From Nocardioides sp. (GTDB taxonomy: Bacteria; Actinomycetota; Actinomycetes; Propionibacteriales; Nocardioidaceae), in contig NZ_JASBRN010000047.1 of the NCBI RefSeq assembly GCF_030149505.1, forward strand, positions 1-64,000: a stretch of 64,000 bases of DNA, read 5' to 3'. Made by a program: the position numbers and the translations under genes. The notes under the pieces were generated by a model, which was not told where the DNA came from, did no database searches, and worked only from the letters and a program-made list of their open reading frames with translations. Positions 1 to 9,900 of the stretch are shown piece by piece (within the stretch, counting starts at the first letter, position 1; every line of letters starts with the position of its first letter).

Positions 1-2
1 GT

Positions 3-134
3 GAAGACCTCGCCGAGATCGCCCGCGAGCTCAACAACAGGCCCCGCAAACGACTCGGCTTCTACACCCCAGCAGAGGTCTTCGCTAAGTTGCTCGCCGA
101 AGACCAAACCCAGGGTGTTGCGACCGGCCCCTGA
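3..134 (+). mobile_element. IS30-family transposase, 3' end only
   Basis: The window opens inside a reading frame that starts before base 1 and stops at the TGA at 132-134. The last 43 residues include LNNRPRKRLGFYTPAEVF, a pattern found at the C-terminus of IS30-family DDE transposases. The catalytic core is outside the window. No terminal inverted repeat could be identified with confidence between the stop and the next gene. The insertion lies directly before the first transfer gene and may have cut off its natural start and promoter. Confidence 0.75.
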
Positions 135-172
135 ATCCGCCAGAGGGCACCAGCGAGTGGAGCCGGCGCCGG

Positions 173-988
173 TTGCTCGGCATCCTTGCCGCCGCCGTCG
201 CCGTGGCTGCGCTCCTGCTCGGCGGCCTCGTGTACGCGGTCTACCTGGCGGTCTCCGGTATCGGTGGCGAGGCCAGCGCGAACACCGGCGTGGCCACCGG
301 AGAGACCGAGCGCTCGACGGTGGCCCGCGGTGCCGCGCATCGCGACGACATCGCGGCCGAGCCGATGCTGACCGTGCCCGAGAGCGCGGCCTTCCCGGCC
401 GAGACCACCAGCGCCAAGGCCCCGGAGATCAAAATCCCGGCCGGTACCGGCGTCAACGGACCCGCTTTCGTGATGACTGGGTTCCCGCAGACCCCGGAGG
501 GCGCGATCGGCCAACTGGCCCAGATCGACCTCGCGGTGCTGCAGTCGATGAGCCTGAGCACCGCCGAGGAGGTCTACAACGCCTGGGCGCTGCCCGGCGG
601 GGTCCGGGCGGAGGACTGGTGGATCACCGCCAGCGTCCGCGCGTTCCTCTCCAGCACCGGGATGGGCGAGGTCAAGGACCCCAGCGCCTCGGTCTCCCTG
701 GAGCCGGCCGCCGCGCTCGTCAAGGGCACCGACGGCCCCGACTGGGCCACGGTCTGCGTGCTGATGAAGGTCAGCGCCACCTACAAGTCCGAAGGCCAGA
801 TCGCCTTCGCGCACTGCGAGCGCATGCAGTGGGTCGGCGGCCGCTGGATGGTCGCCCCCGGCACCCCGCCGGCACCCGCGCCCGCGACCTGGCCCGGAAC
901 CCAGCTGGCACACGAGGCCGGCTGGCGCACCTGGTCCACCGACCACACCGAACCCACCAACCCCGGCGAGACCGAAGGGGAGCACTGA
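173..988 (+). CDS. Membrane-anchored conjugation protein, unknown family
   Basis: About 271 residues. From the TTG at 173 the protein begins with one hydrophobic helix (residues 2-27) followed by a long extracytoplasmic part with no motif I recognise. The shape resembles bitopic proteins at the head of actinobacterial type IV secretion operons, but the function is inferred from position only. The frame is open upstream to the IS30 remnant (NPPEGTSEWSRRR precedes the helix), so the original start may have been lost to the insertion; TTG 173 is the only usable start left. The stop is one base from the ATG of the next gene, indicating one operon. Confidence 0.7.
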   Translation: MLGILAAAVAVAALLLGGLVYAVYLAVSGIGGEASANTGVATGETERSTVARGAAHRDDIAAEPMLTVPESAAFPAETTSAKAPEIKIPAGTGVNGPAFVMTGFPQTPEGAIGQLAQIDLAVLQSMSLSTAEEVYNAWALPGGVRAEDWWITASVRAFLSSTGMGEVKDPSASVSLEPAAALVKGTDGPDWATVCVLMKVSATYKSEGQIAFAHCERMQWVGGRWMVAPGTPPAPAPATWPGTQLAHEAGWRTWSTDHTEPTNPGETEGEH

Positions 989-989
989 G

Positions 990-1787
990 ATGAGCAACCG
1001 CATGAACGACTCGATGGGGGAGTCCCGCACCACCCTGCTGCGCGTGGGCGTCCTGGTGGCGATCGCCGCCCTCGTGGCGACCGCCGTCTGGCTCGGAGCG
1101 CGCGGCCGGACCGACGACAGCGGCGGCACCGACAACACCACCGGCGACTCCTCGAGCCAGACCGGGCAGCAGGGGCAGAACGCCTCCGTCGACCAGGTCG
1201 CCCCGGAGACCGCACCCGCAGACGGCGTCGTGATCCCGACCGGCGCCGAGGTGGTCGACGGCTACCCGACCCGGTTCCCCCAGACCGACCTGGGCGCGGT
1301 CGCGCTGCAAGTCGAGGTCGCCAAGGCGCAGGTCGGGTTCGACTACGACCAGGCCGCCGCCGTCGCCGGCCTGTACGCCAACCCCGAGGACAAGGCCGTC
1401 TTCGAGCAGCGCGCCCGCGACGCTGTCGCGCTGCGCCGCCAGCAGGCCGGCGTCCCGAAGGAGGGGGACGTCCCGCCGCCCGCGTCGTACGCCGTGACGC
1501 CGATCGCCTACACCCTCGAGGAGCTCGACACCGGCTACTACGCGGTGAACCTGCTCAGCTACGTCACCCTCACCACCGCCAACGGCAAGGTCAGCGATGG
1601 CCTCTACGCCGGCACCCAGCTCATGCGGTGGCTCGAGGTCGACGGCGTGGGCGACTGGCGCCTGGTCCAGGGCAGCGATGAGGACATCGAGCACCTGGTC
1701 TCCACCGGCCAGCCACAGGCGGTCGCGCCGGGCACCCCGGAGTACAAGCAGGCCGGCTGGATCCCGATCAACGGAGCACCCCAGTGA
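990..1787 (+). CDS. Membrane-anchored conjugation protein, unknown family
   Basis: 265 residues with a single hydrophobic segment at about residues 16-36, then a Gly/Asp/Ser/Thr-rich linker and a globular region. The topology suggests a bitopic protein with most of its mass outside the membrane. Like its upstream neighbour it ends with an AGW segment preceded by a Gly/Pro/Ala/Glu stretch, so the two may be distant paralogues. Its stop overlaps the GTG start of the next gene by four bases, consistent with translational coupling in the transfer operon. No enzymatic motif is visible. Confidence 0.72.
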   Translation: MSNRMNDSMGESRTTLLRVGVLVAIAALVATAVWLGARGRTDDSGGTDNTTGDSSSQTGQQGQNASVDQVAPETAPADGVVIPTGAEVVDGYPTRFPQTDLGAVALQVEVAKAQVGFDYDQAAAVAGLYANPEDKAVFEQRARDAVALRRQQAGVPKEGDVPPPASYAVTPIAYTLEELDTGYYAVNLLSYVTLTTANGKVSDGLYAGTQLMRWLEVDGVGDWRLVQGSDEDIEHLVSTGQPQAVAPGTPEYKQAGWIPINGAPQ

Positions 1788-3769
1788 CCGCCGGCGACCT
1801 CTTCCACCGGGTGACCAGGCTGGGCATCGGCGCCCTGGCGGTCCTGGTTCTCACCACGCTCCTCGGTGCCGCCACCGCGCTGCAGCCGCCCGCCGCGGCC
1901 GCGGCCGAGCCGGTGGCCCGCACGGCCGCTGCGACGGCCCAGTCCGCTCCGGTGGCGGCCACCGGCCAGCTGCCGGCCCGCGACGTCAAGATGGGCTGCC
2001 CCGGCCCGGACGCGCTGTGCGACCTCGGCGGCGACGCCGTCGACTGCGCCAAGGACCCGATCGACTGCGGCAAAGACGCAGCCGGCGGCGTCAAGGACGG
2101 AGCTGGCAACCTGATCAACGGCGCCGGAGACGTCCTCGACGGGGCCGCCGGGCTGCTCCCGGACGGCTGCGGCATCCTCGACGCGATCTGCGACGGCGGA
2201 TTGCCTGGACTCCCGGGCCTGCCGGGTGTCCCCGGGATCCCCGGCATCCCTGGCCTCCCGAACGTCGGCGACCTGTTCGGCGGCGGCATCCCCGGCCTGG
2301 GTGACATCCCCAACCCGTTCGAGGCCATCGGCGACGTCATCGCCAAGGCCGCGGCCGATGCCTGGACCGCAGCCATGCTCGCGGTCTGGAACTCCGGCCT
2401 GTTCGTGTTGCGCATCGTGCTCACGTTCAGCGAGCTGTTCTTGACCCCCGACCTGCGCGCCGACGGACCGGGCAAGGACGTCTACGCCTTCACGCTCTGG
2501 CTCGCCCTCTCCCTGGTGGTCATCTTGGCGATGATCCAGCTGGGAGCTGCCGCCTTCAAGCGCGAAGGGAAGGGGCTCGCGCGGGCGTTCATCGGCGCCG
2601 GCCAGTTCGTCGTGGTGTGCGCATGCTGGTTCGGCTACTGCGTGATGATCGTCGCCGCGTGCGGCGCCATCACCAAGGCGCTGATGAAGTCGCTGCTCAA
2701 GGTGCAGACCTGGCCCGACTGGGACCCCCTGGGCGGTCTCGGCATCGACGACATCACCGACGCCGGCGTGGCCACCGCGCTCGCGTTCCTCGGGATCTTC
2801 CTCTGGCTGGCCGCGATCGGGCACGTCCTGGTCTACCTCGCGCGCGCCGCGTCGCTGCTGGTGCTGACCGCCACCGGCCCGCTGTCGGCGGCCGGGCTGG
2901 TCTCCGACTTCACCCGCTCCTGGTTCTGGAAGTCGCTGCGCTGGTTCCACGCCGCGGCGTTCACGCCGGTCCTGATGGTGATGGTGCTGGGCATCGGCGT
3001 GCAGTTCGCCAACGGTGTCGCCGCCCACCTCGCCGACGACACCGCCAAGGCGTTCGGCACCGCACTGCCGGCGGTGATGACGATCCTGATCAGCGTCGTG
3101 GCGCCGCTGGCGCTGTTCAAGCTCCTGGCGTTTGTCGACCCGGGCACCCCCAGCGGAGCGTCGTTCCGACAGGGCATGGCCATCCAGGGCGGCCTCCAGG
3201 GCCTGCTCGGCGGCGGTGCCGCCGGCGGCGGTTCATCGGCCGCGTCGACCACGGACGCCAACGGTCGGTCTTCGGGTGAGCAGAGCGCGGAGGCCTCGAC
3301 CGGTGACCGGTTCAACAAGTCGACCCAGGGCCTCCTCGGCAGCTTCGGGCCGGTCGGACAGGCGCTGTCGACCGGCATGGGCTGGATCAACTCCGCCGGC
3401 GCCAAGGCGACCTCGCTGATGTCGGACGAGACCAACCAGGCCGGCGTCGGGCAGAGCACCTACGGCCCGGACTTCAGCGGCATGGGAGGCCGTCAGTCCG
3501 GCGACCAGAGCAGCGGAACGCACCCCGGTTCGCAGAGCGGTGGCGACGACGACCCGCAGATGCCGACTCCGCCCATGCCGCCGGCACCCCCGACCCCGCC
3601 GACGCTGCCCACCGGTGGCGCACCGGGCGGCGGCTCGGGTGGCGGCCAGAGCGGGTCCGGAGGAGCCGCAGCTACGCCCAAGACTCCCGCCGCCGGTGGC
3701 GGGGGAGCGGCCGGCGGCGCCGGTGGGGCTGGTGCGGCCGCCGGCGGGATCCCCCCGGTGGCGGTGTAG
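1784..3769 (+). CDS. TrbL/VirB6-like polytopic mating-channel protein with collagen-like segment
   Basis: 661 residues. An N-terminal hydrophobic segment (about residues 11-35) ends in an Ala-rich region compatible with signal cleavage. Near residues 138-160 runs a series of Gly-X-Pro triplets (GLPGLPGVPGIPGIPGLP). At least six strongly hydrophobic segments follow between residues about 190 and 450, then a C-terminal tail very rich in Gly, Ser and Pro. This layout matches the VirB6/TrbL class of inner-membrane channel proteins in type IV secretion operons; the assignment rests on topology and on the ATPase genes downstream, not on a signature motif. GTG start overlaps the previous stop. Confidence 0.72.
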   Translation: MTAGDLFHRVTRLGIGALAVLVLTTLLGAATALQPPAAAAAEPVARTAAATAQSAPVAATGQLPARDVKMGCPGPDALCDLGGDAVDCAKDPIDCGKDAAGGVKDGAGNLINGAGDVLDGAAGLLPDGCGILDAICDGGLPGLPGLPGVPGIPGIPGLPNVGDLFGGGIPGLGDIPNPFEAIGDVIAKAAADAWTAAMLAVWNSGLFVLRIVLTFSELFLTPDLRADGPGKDVYAFTLWLALSLVVILAMIQLGAAAFKREGKGLARAFIGAGQFVVVCACWFGYCVMIVAACGAITKALMKSLLKVQTWPDWDPLGGLGIDDITDAGVATALAFLGIFLWLAAIGHVLVYLARAASLLVLTATGPLSAAGLVSDFTRSWFWKSLRWFHAAAFTPVLMVMVLGIGVQFANGVAAHLADDTAKAFGTALPAVMTILISVVAPLALFKLLAFVDPGTPSGASFRQGMAIQGGLQGLLGGGAAGGGSSAASTTDANGRSSGEQSAEASTGDRFNKSTQGLLGSFGPVGQALSTGMGWINSAGAKATSLMSDETNQAGVGQSTYGPDFSGMGGRQSGDQSSGTHPGSQSGGDDDPQMPTPPMPPAPPTPPTLPTGGAPGGGSGGGQSGSGGAAATPKTPAAGGGGAAGGAGGAGAAAGGIPPVAV

Positions 3770-3771
3770 CG

Positions 3772-3858
3772 ATGCGCCGCCCGATCCGCCTCACGCCCCT
3801 GCCGACCCACCCCGACCTCACTGACATCCAGATTGACCCGGAAGGAAGCCGACGATGA
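3772..3858 (+). CDS. Possible 28-residue leader peptide between transfer genes
   Basis: An ATG two bases after the previous stop opens a 28-codon frame ending in a TGA that overlaps the ATG of the next gene (ATGA). No recognisable domain. The continuous coupling of stops and starts in this operon makes it plausible, but it may equally be non-coding leader for the downstream gene, which has its own Shine-Dalgarno-like GGAAGGAAG. Confidence 0.25.
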   Translation: MRRPIRLTPLPTHPDLTDIQIDPEGSRR

Positions 3859-5360
3859 CCATCTACGCCGACTACCAGCGCGACCGCATCGGCTGGTTCT
3901 TCGGCCTCTCCGGAGGCCAGCTGATGTTCCTGGCGCTGGCCAGCCTCCCGGCGTTCTGGGCGATCAGCCGCGGAGCGTGGTTCTCCGCGTTCCTGTTCGC
4001 CCTGGTCTGGCTGTTCCTGCTGGCCATCACCGTCATCCCGGTCCGGGGCCGCTCGGCCACCGGCTGGGTGTTCGCCTCGACGGCGTACGCCGTAGGTGGG
4101 CTGCTGGGCTGGACCTCGTTTAGGGCCAAGGCCACCCAGGGCCGCGGCGAGGACCTCGACACCCCGGACCTGCCCGGGGTGCTGCAGGGGGTCCAGATCC
4201 ACGACGGCCCGCCGCACGGCTCGCAGCTGCAGCGCGTCGCGGTGATCCAGGACCACGCCACCAAGACGTGGGCGGTCACCGCCGCGATCGTGCACCCCGG
4301 CATCGGCATGAAGGACGTCGAGGAGCGCAACCGCTACGGCGAGGCGCTCGCCGGCCTGCTCGACGTCGCCGGCCGCACCGAGAAGGTCGACGAGATCCTC
4401 TTCATGGTCCGCACCGTCCCCGAGGACGGCGCCGAGCGCGATCTGTGGGTCACCAAGCACCGCCGCGCCAACGCCCCGGAGCTGGCCGAGGTGGTGAACA
4501 GCGACCTGGCCCACGGCCTCACCCAGGCGTCGGTGCGCACCGAGACGTTCGTGACGATCGTCGTCCCCGACACCCGGATCGCCCGGTCGGCCAAGGAGTC
4601 CGGCGGCGGCTTCGAGGGACGCTGCCGCGAGATCTACCTGCTCATGGCCGAGATCGAGGCACAGCTGCGCGGCCCGATGGGCATGACCTCCGTCCGGTGG
4701 CTCACCTCGCCCGAGCTCGCGCTGGCCTGCCGGACCGGCTTCGCCCCCGGCGATCGCGCCGGCATCGTCGAGGCCCTGGCCATGCGGGAGAAGGAGCCGG
4801 GCGTGAACGCCGACGTCCCGTGGGCGATGGCCGGCCCGTCCGGTGCCGACGCCACGGTGCGGCACTACAGCCACGACGCCTGGAACTCGATCAGCGCCAC
4901 CATCAAGCTGCCCACCCGCGGCGTGGCGATGGGCGCACTCGCACCGATCCTCACCCCGAGCGAGTCCGGCGAGCGGCGCTCGTTCCTCGTCGCCTACCCG
5001 ATCGTGTCCCAGTCCAAGGCCGACCGGCAGTCCGGCAACGCCGAGTGGGCCGCCGACCTGGCCGAGGGCATGAACGAGAAGCTCGGCCGCAAGACCCGCG
5101 CCAAGCAGCGCGACGAGGCCCACAAGGCCCGCGGACTGGACGCCAAGCTGGCCCGCGGCAACTCGCTGACCCGCCCCTACGCGGTGTGCACAGTCACCGT
5201 CCCCAAGACGCTGCGGATCACCGAGTTCGGCCGCCGCCTGGACGCATCGGTCCGCCGCGCCGGGTTCGCGCCGCTGCGCCTCGACCTCGCCCAGGACACG
5301 GGCTTCGCCGCCTCGACCATCCCGCTCGGAACGAGCCTGACCCGGAGCGGAGACGCCTGA
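3855..5360 (+). CDS. SCO6880-type conjugation membrane protein
   Basis: 501 residues. Two or three hydrophobic helices occupy residues about 18-90, including LSGGQLMFLALASLPAFW, followed by a large soluble part. The family (named from Streptomyces SCO6880) is found beside VirB4-like ATPases in actinobacterial conjugative elements and is thought to combine membrane-anchor and VirB4-N-terminal-like functions. The ATG is preceded by GGAAGGAAG at 3840-3848. The stop overlaps the ATPase start (TGATG), so membrane subunit and motor are translated together. No Walker motifs are visible in this protein. Confidence 0.75.
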   Translation: MTIYADYQRDRIGWFFGLSGGQLMFLALASLPAFWAISRGAWFSAFLFALVWLFLLAITVIPVRGRSATGWVFASTAYAVGGLLGWTSFRAKATQGRGEDLDTPDLPGVLQGVQIHDGPPHGSQLQRVAVIQDHATKTWAVTAAIVHPGIGMKDVEERNRYGEALAGLLDVAGRTEKVDEILFMVRTVPEDGAERDLWVTKHRRANAPELAEVVNSDLAHGLTQASVRTETFVTIVVPDTRIARSAKESGGGFEGRCREIYLLMAEIEAQLRGPMGMTSVRWLTSPELALACRTGFAPGDRAGIVEALAMREKEPGVNADVPWAMAGPSGADATVRHYSHDAWNSISATIKLPTRGVAMGALAPILTPSESGERRSFLVAYPIVSQSKADRQSGNAEWAADLAEGMNEKLGRKTRAKQRDEAHKARGLDAKLARGNSLTRPYAVCTVTVPKTLRITEFGRRLDASVRRAGFAPLRLDLAQDTGFAASTIPLGTSLTRSGDA

Positions 5361-6895
5361 TGACCACCTCTCGCCGCAACCGCCGCGGCGGCCGCGACAT
5401 GGCCGCCCTGCTGTCGGACTTCGGTCACGACCTGCCCACGATCCCCGCCCTCGAGCCCGAAGCTAAGGAGCCCCGGATCTTCAAGTACTCCCCGCGCCGC
5501 GGCGCAGCTCGTGGCGGCCGCGGCTGGGCGGCCGCCACGGCGCCGGCGTCGGCCTGGCGCATGACCAGCGACCAGGCGCCGGTGTTCTGGCCGTTCGTCT
5601 CCGCGCCCGCCCTGCCCCCGACCGGCGCACAGATGGGCGTCGACCAGCTCTCCGGCGGCTCGTTCTACTGCGACCCGTTCGGGTGGGTGCTGCGCGACGA
5701 CGTGCCGGCGACTAACCCCAACATCTTCCAGTTCGCCAAGCCCGGCAGCGGCAAGTCCGGAACCACCAAGGCTTTCTGCACCCGGATGATGCCCTTCGGC
5801 TACCGCACCCTGGTCACCGGCGACGTCAAGGACGAGTACGAGTCCCTGTGCCGCGCGCTCGGGGTCGAGCCCTTCGTCATCGCCCCCGGCTTCTGGGCCC
5901 GGGTCAACCCGCTGGACATGGGCCCGCTCGGCGACGGCTGGAAGGACCTCTCCGCCGAGGAACAGCAGCGCCGCGCCACGATCATCTTCAAGCGCTGGCT
6001 AGTCCTGGTCCGCGGCCTCGTCGGATCCATGAAGATCGACGACGAGCACCGGGTCCCGTTCGGTCCCGACGAGAGCGACGTCGTCCGCAACGCACTGCAG
6101 ATCCTCACCGGCTACGCCGCCGGCAACACCGTCCTCAAGGAGACCACCATCCCGCGTCTGTGGGACCTGCTGCGCAACCCCACCGAGGAGCTCGTCCGGG
6201 CCTGCGAGTACGCGAACACCCGCGTGTTCCTCGACGACACCCGGCTGCTGCGCAACGCACTCGGCGAGCTCGTCACCGGCACCCTGGCCGGCCTCTTCGA
6301 CGACTTCACCAACATCGAGGTCGACTGGCGCGCCCCGATCCAGTCGTTCAGCCTCTCCCGGCTCGACGGCCTGGGCGATGAGGCGGTCGGCATCGCGCTG
6401 CTGTGCATGAACTCCTGGGGCCGCGGCCTGCGGGAGATCGCCGAGCCCGGCGACCTGCGCATCGTCGTGCGCGACGAGGTCTGGAAGCAGATGCGTCTCG
6501 GAACCGCTGCGGTGGCCAGCTTCGACGCCGACCTGCGGCTCTCCCGCGGCATGGCCGGCAAGGGCGGCGACATCCAGTTCTGCAACCTCCACAAGCCCTC
6601 CGACCTGCTCTCGGTCGGCGATGCCGACTCCCAGGCCGCGATGATCGCCAAGGACCTCCTCGAGCTGGCCGACATCAAGATCCTCGGCGCCCAGAAGCCG
6701 CGCGTCGCCCGCGAGCTCGACTCGATGCTCGGGCTCGGCCCGATCGCCCAGGACCTCGTCTCCGGGTGGGCGATGCAGGACAAGGGCCGCGCGCTGTGGT
6801 GCATCGGAGACGCCACCTACAAGGTCCAGACCGTGCTGCACCCGCTGGAGAAGAAGCTCTACTACACCAACGAGGCCATCGAGGCCGCGGCCTGA
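5360..6895 (+). CDS. VirB4-like conjugation ATPase
   Basis: 511 residues. A Walker A motif PGSGKS lies at residues 128-133 and a Walker B-like IVVRDEVW with adjacent Asp-Glu at about 368-375, typical of the VirB4/TraC motor class that powers pilus and channel assembly in type IV secretion. It is shorter than classical VirB4 (about 800 residues) because the N-terminal part appears to be carried by the upstream SCO6880-type protein; that split is an inference. The ATG at 5360 overlaps the upstream stop. The frame is open far upstream over the previous gene, but that part has no matching composition. Confidence 0.85.
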   Translation: MTTSRRNRRGGRDMAALLSDFGHDLPTIPALEPEAKEPRIFKYSPRRGAARGGRGWAAATAPASAWRMTSDQAPVFWPFVSAPALPPTGAQMGVDQLSGGSFYCDPFGWVLRDDVPATNPNIFQFAKPGSGKSGTTKAFCTRMMPFGYRTLVTGDVKDEYESLCRALGVEPFVIAPGFWARVNPLDMGPLGDGWKDLSAEEQQRRATIIFKRWLVLVRGLVGSMKIDDEHRVPFGPDESDVVRNALQILTGYAAGNTVLKETTIPRLWDLLRNPTEELVRACEYANTRVFLDDTRLLRNALGELVTGTLAGLFDDFTNIEVDWRAPIQSFSLSRLDGLGDEAVGIALLCMNSWGRGLREIAEPGDLRIVVRDEVWKQMRLGTAAVASFDADLRLSRGMAGKGGDIQFCNLHKPSDLLSVGDADSQAAMIAKDLLELADIKILGAQKPRVARELDSMLGLGPIAQDLVSGWAMQDKGRALWCIGDATYKVQTVLHPLEKKLYYTNEAIEAAA

Positions 6896-6916
6896 GCCGT
6901 CCGGGACTGACCTGTC

Positions 6917-9900
6917 GTGAAGAAGCTGCTGCTCGCCGGACTGCCGGTCCTGATCGTCTTCATGGGGCTGCCGTTCGTCGTGACCCTGATGGTCGTCATG
7001 ACCACCACGGCGGCCGCCGAGTGCCGTACCCAGACCACCCAGTCAGCACCCACCCAGCTCGGCGACCTCGGTGCCATCGACGGCCCCGTGGGAGGCCCGG
7101 TCAAGGGCAAGATCACCATGGCCCAGGCCAACATCCCGCGCCGCTCCGGCCTCGACGGGTTCCGGGCCTCTATGCCCAAGGTGCTGTCCAAGAACCCCGA
7201 CTTCGTCACCCTGAACGAGGCCGGCGGCTGGAGCCTCGCCCAGATCGAGGCCGCAGCCCCGGGCTACGACGCCTTCCGAGTGTCGACACCGTCGGAGTCC
7301 GGGGCCGGTGCCGAGCAGGCCATGGGCAACGTCGTGCTCTGGAAGCGGTCGACCTGGACCAAGGCCAACGGCGGCCGCGTCCAGCTCGTCGACGACGACA
7401 AGACCTACTACAAGGGCCGCCCGGTCACCTGGGACCGGTTCGCCACCTGGGTGATCCTCGAGCGCGCCGACGGCGCCGTGGTGTCGGTGATCGCGACTCA
7501 CCTCATGACCAACCCGCACCGCTGGCCGAAGCAGCACGGCAACCCGCCGCTGACCCGCCCCCAGCAGTACGCCGCGGGGATGGACATCCTGCTGCAGCTG
7601 CGCAACTCGCTCGCCGCCCACGGCCCGGTATTGATCGGCGGCGACATGAACACCCAGGCCTCCTACACCAACCTGCCGTGGGCGGCGGCGGCGAAGATGA
7701 AGGCCGCCGGCTACGGCTGGCAGAACCAGGGCGTCGACTTCATCTTCTTCCCCCAGTACCAGGGCGTGCGCCTCGAGCAGGGGTGGGACGGCACGATGGT
7801 CTCCGACCACCGCTGGATCTCGGCCCGCATCGCCATGAACGGCGCGGGCCCGGAGAGCGCCCCCGGGCCCGCGGCTACCAGCGGTGGCGTGGTGAACGCC
7901 GCGGACACCGCCCGGCCCGCCGAGCCGCCGTCCGGCGACGTGCTCGCCCAGTTGATGCGACTGCGGTTCGCCTCGAGCTACCCGGCCATGACCGCCGAGC
8001 AGGCCCGCAACGCGATCACTATCGCCCAGGTCGCCCGCGATCTCCAGGTTCCCCGTTACGGGCTGCAGATCGCGATCGCCACCGCGATCCAAGAGTCCAA
8101 GCTGGTCAATCTCACCGGCGGCGACCGCGACTCCGGAGGCCTGTTCCAGCAGCGTCCCTCGACCGGCTGGGGGAGCCGGGCTGAGGTCACCACCCCGGTG
8201 CTCGCCGCGCGTGCCTTCTTCGGTGAAGCCCAGCACACCGGAAACCCCGGCCTGCTCGACATCCCCGGCTGGCAGAACATGACCCTCACCCAGGCCGCGC
8301 AGGCCGTGCAGCGCTCCGGCTACCCCGACGCCTACGCCCAGTGGGAGGACGTCTCCGGCGACATCACCGACCTGCTCGGCGGAGACCTGCCCGACCTGCC
8401 CGACGACGGCTCCACCACCAACGTCGCCAACTGCCAGGGCGACACCGTCAACCCGATCACCGTCGGCACCCTCAACCTGCTCGGCGCCGGCCACACCGAC
8501 CAGCCCGGCGAGCGGCCGGGCTACGACACCTGGGACAAGCGACTGCCCGGCGCCATGCGGACCATCGAGAACGCCGGCGTCTCGATCGCCGGCCTCCAGG
8601 AGGTCCACCCGCCCCAGGCCAAGGCCCTGGCCAACCAGTACGCAGCCAAGTGGGGCATGTACCCGGCCACCGGGAAGGCCCAGAACCGGGTCATCTGGGA
8701 CCGCAACGAGTGGAAGCAGACCGACGGCCGCCTCGTCGACATCCCCTACTTTGGCGGCAAGGACGTCGGCACGCCGCTGGTGCAGCTGACCTCTACGACC
8801 ACCGGTCAGGTGATCTGGGTCTGGAGCATCCACAACCCGGCCGACACTCGCGGGAACGCCGCCGGGGATCGCAAAGAAGCGCTGCGGCGACAGCTGGCCA
8901 CCATGACCGACCTCGCCGGCACCGGCACCCCGTCAGTCATCCTGGGCGACTTCAACGACGGCAAGGACGGCAACAACTCCTCGCACTGCGCCCTGACCCC
9001 TGAGCTGACCAACGCCTTCGGCGGATCGGCAGAGCCCTGCAAGAAGCCCAAGCAGGACGCGCCGATCGACCACATCTATGGCGCCAACCTCACCTGGGCC
9101 AGCGCCGAGGTCGACAGCAGCACCCAAGCCAGCAAGATTGCTGACCACCCGCTGGTCGTCGCGACCACCGCCGGCAGCAGCGCCGGCTGCGCGGTCGCGA
9201 CCGAGACCAACTACAACCTCGGCCCGGTCAAGCCGCAACTGGCCAACCTGGTCAACATCCTCGGCCCGATGTTCGGCATCAAGACCATCGGCGGCTACCG
9301 CGAGAACGCCACCGACTCCAACGGCCACCCCGCCGGACTCGCGGCCGACTTCATGGTTGGCAACAGCCCCGCAGGCAAGGCCAAGGGCGACGCACTTGTG
9401 GCGTACGCACAGCAGAACGCCGAGGAGCTCGGCATCGACTACATCATCTGGCGCCAGCGCATCTGGTCCGTCGCCCGCGCAGACGAGGGGTGGCGTCGGA
9501 TGGAGGACCGGGGGTCGGCAGTCGCGAACCACATGGACCACCCCCACATCAACGTGCTCCCCGCCGCACTCGCCAACCCCATCGGGACATCAAGCGACGC
9601 GGAGTGCGGCGAGGTCGTCTACCCTGTGCCTGCGCAGTACGCCGACAACGACGCCCGCAACTGGCGCGAGACCGGACCGTATTGGTCCAACTGGCACTCC
9701 GGCACGGACCTCGCCGCACCGTGCGGGACACCGGTGTACGCAGCCAACGCCGGCATGATTGAGATCGACACCAGCCAGACCTGGGCCGGACCTTGGCTCG
9801 TCAAGGTCACCAGTGGGCCGGGGGCGCTAACCACCTGGTACGCGCACATGCAGAAGGTCACCGTTGCCCGCGGCGAGACCGTGCAGCCCGGCCAGCAGAT

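Noticed and set aside
4268..5359. N-terminal extension of the VirB4-like frame over the SCO6880-type gene
   Set aside because: The extension is Arg-rich shadow translation; ATG 5360 overlapping the previous stop is the natural start.
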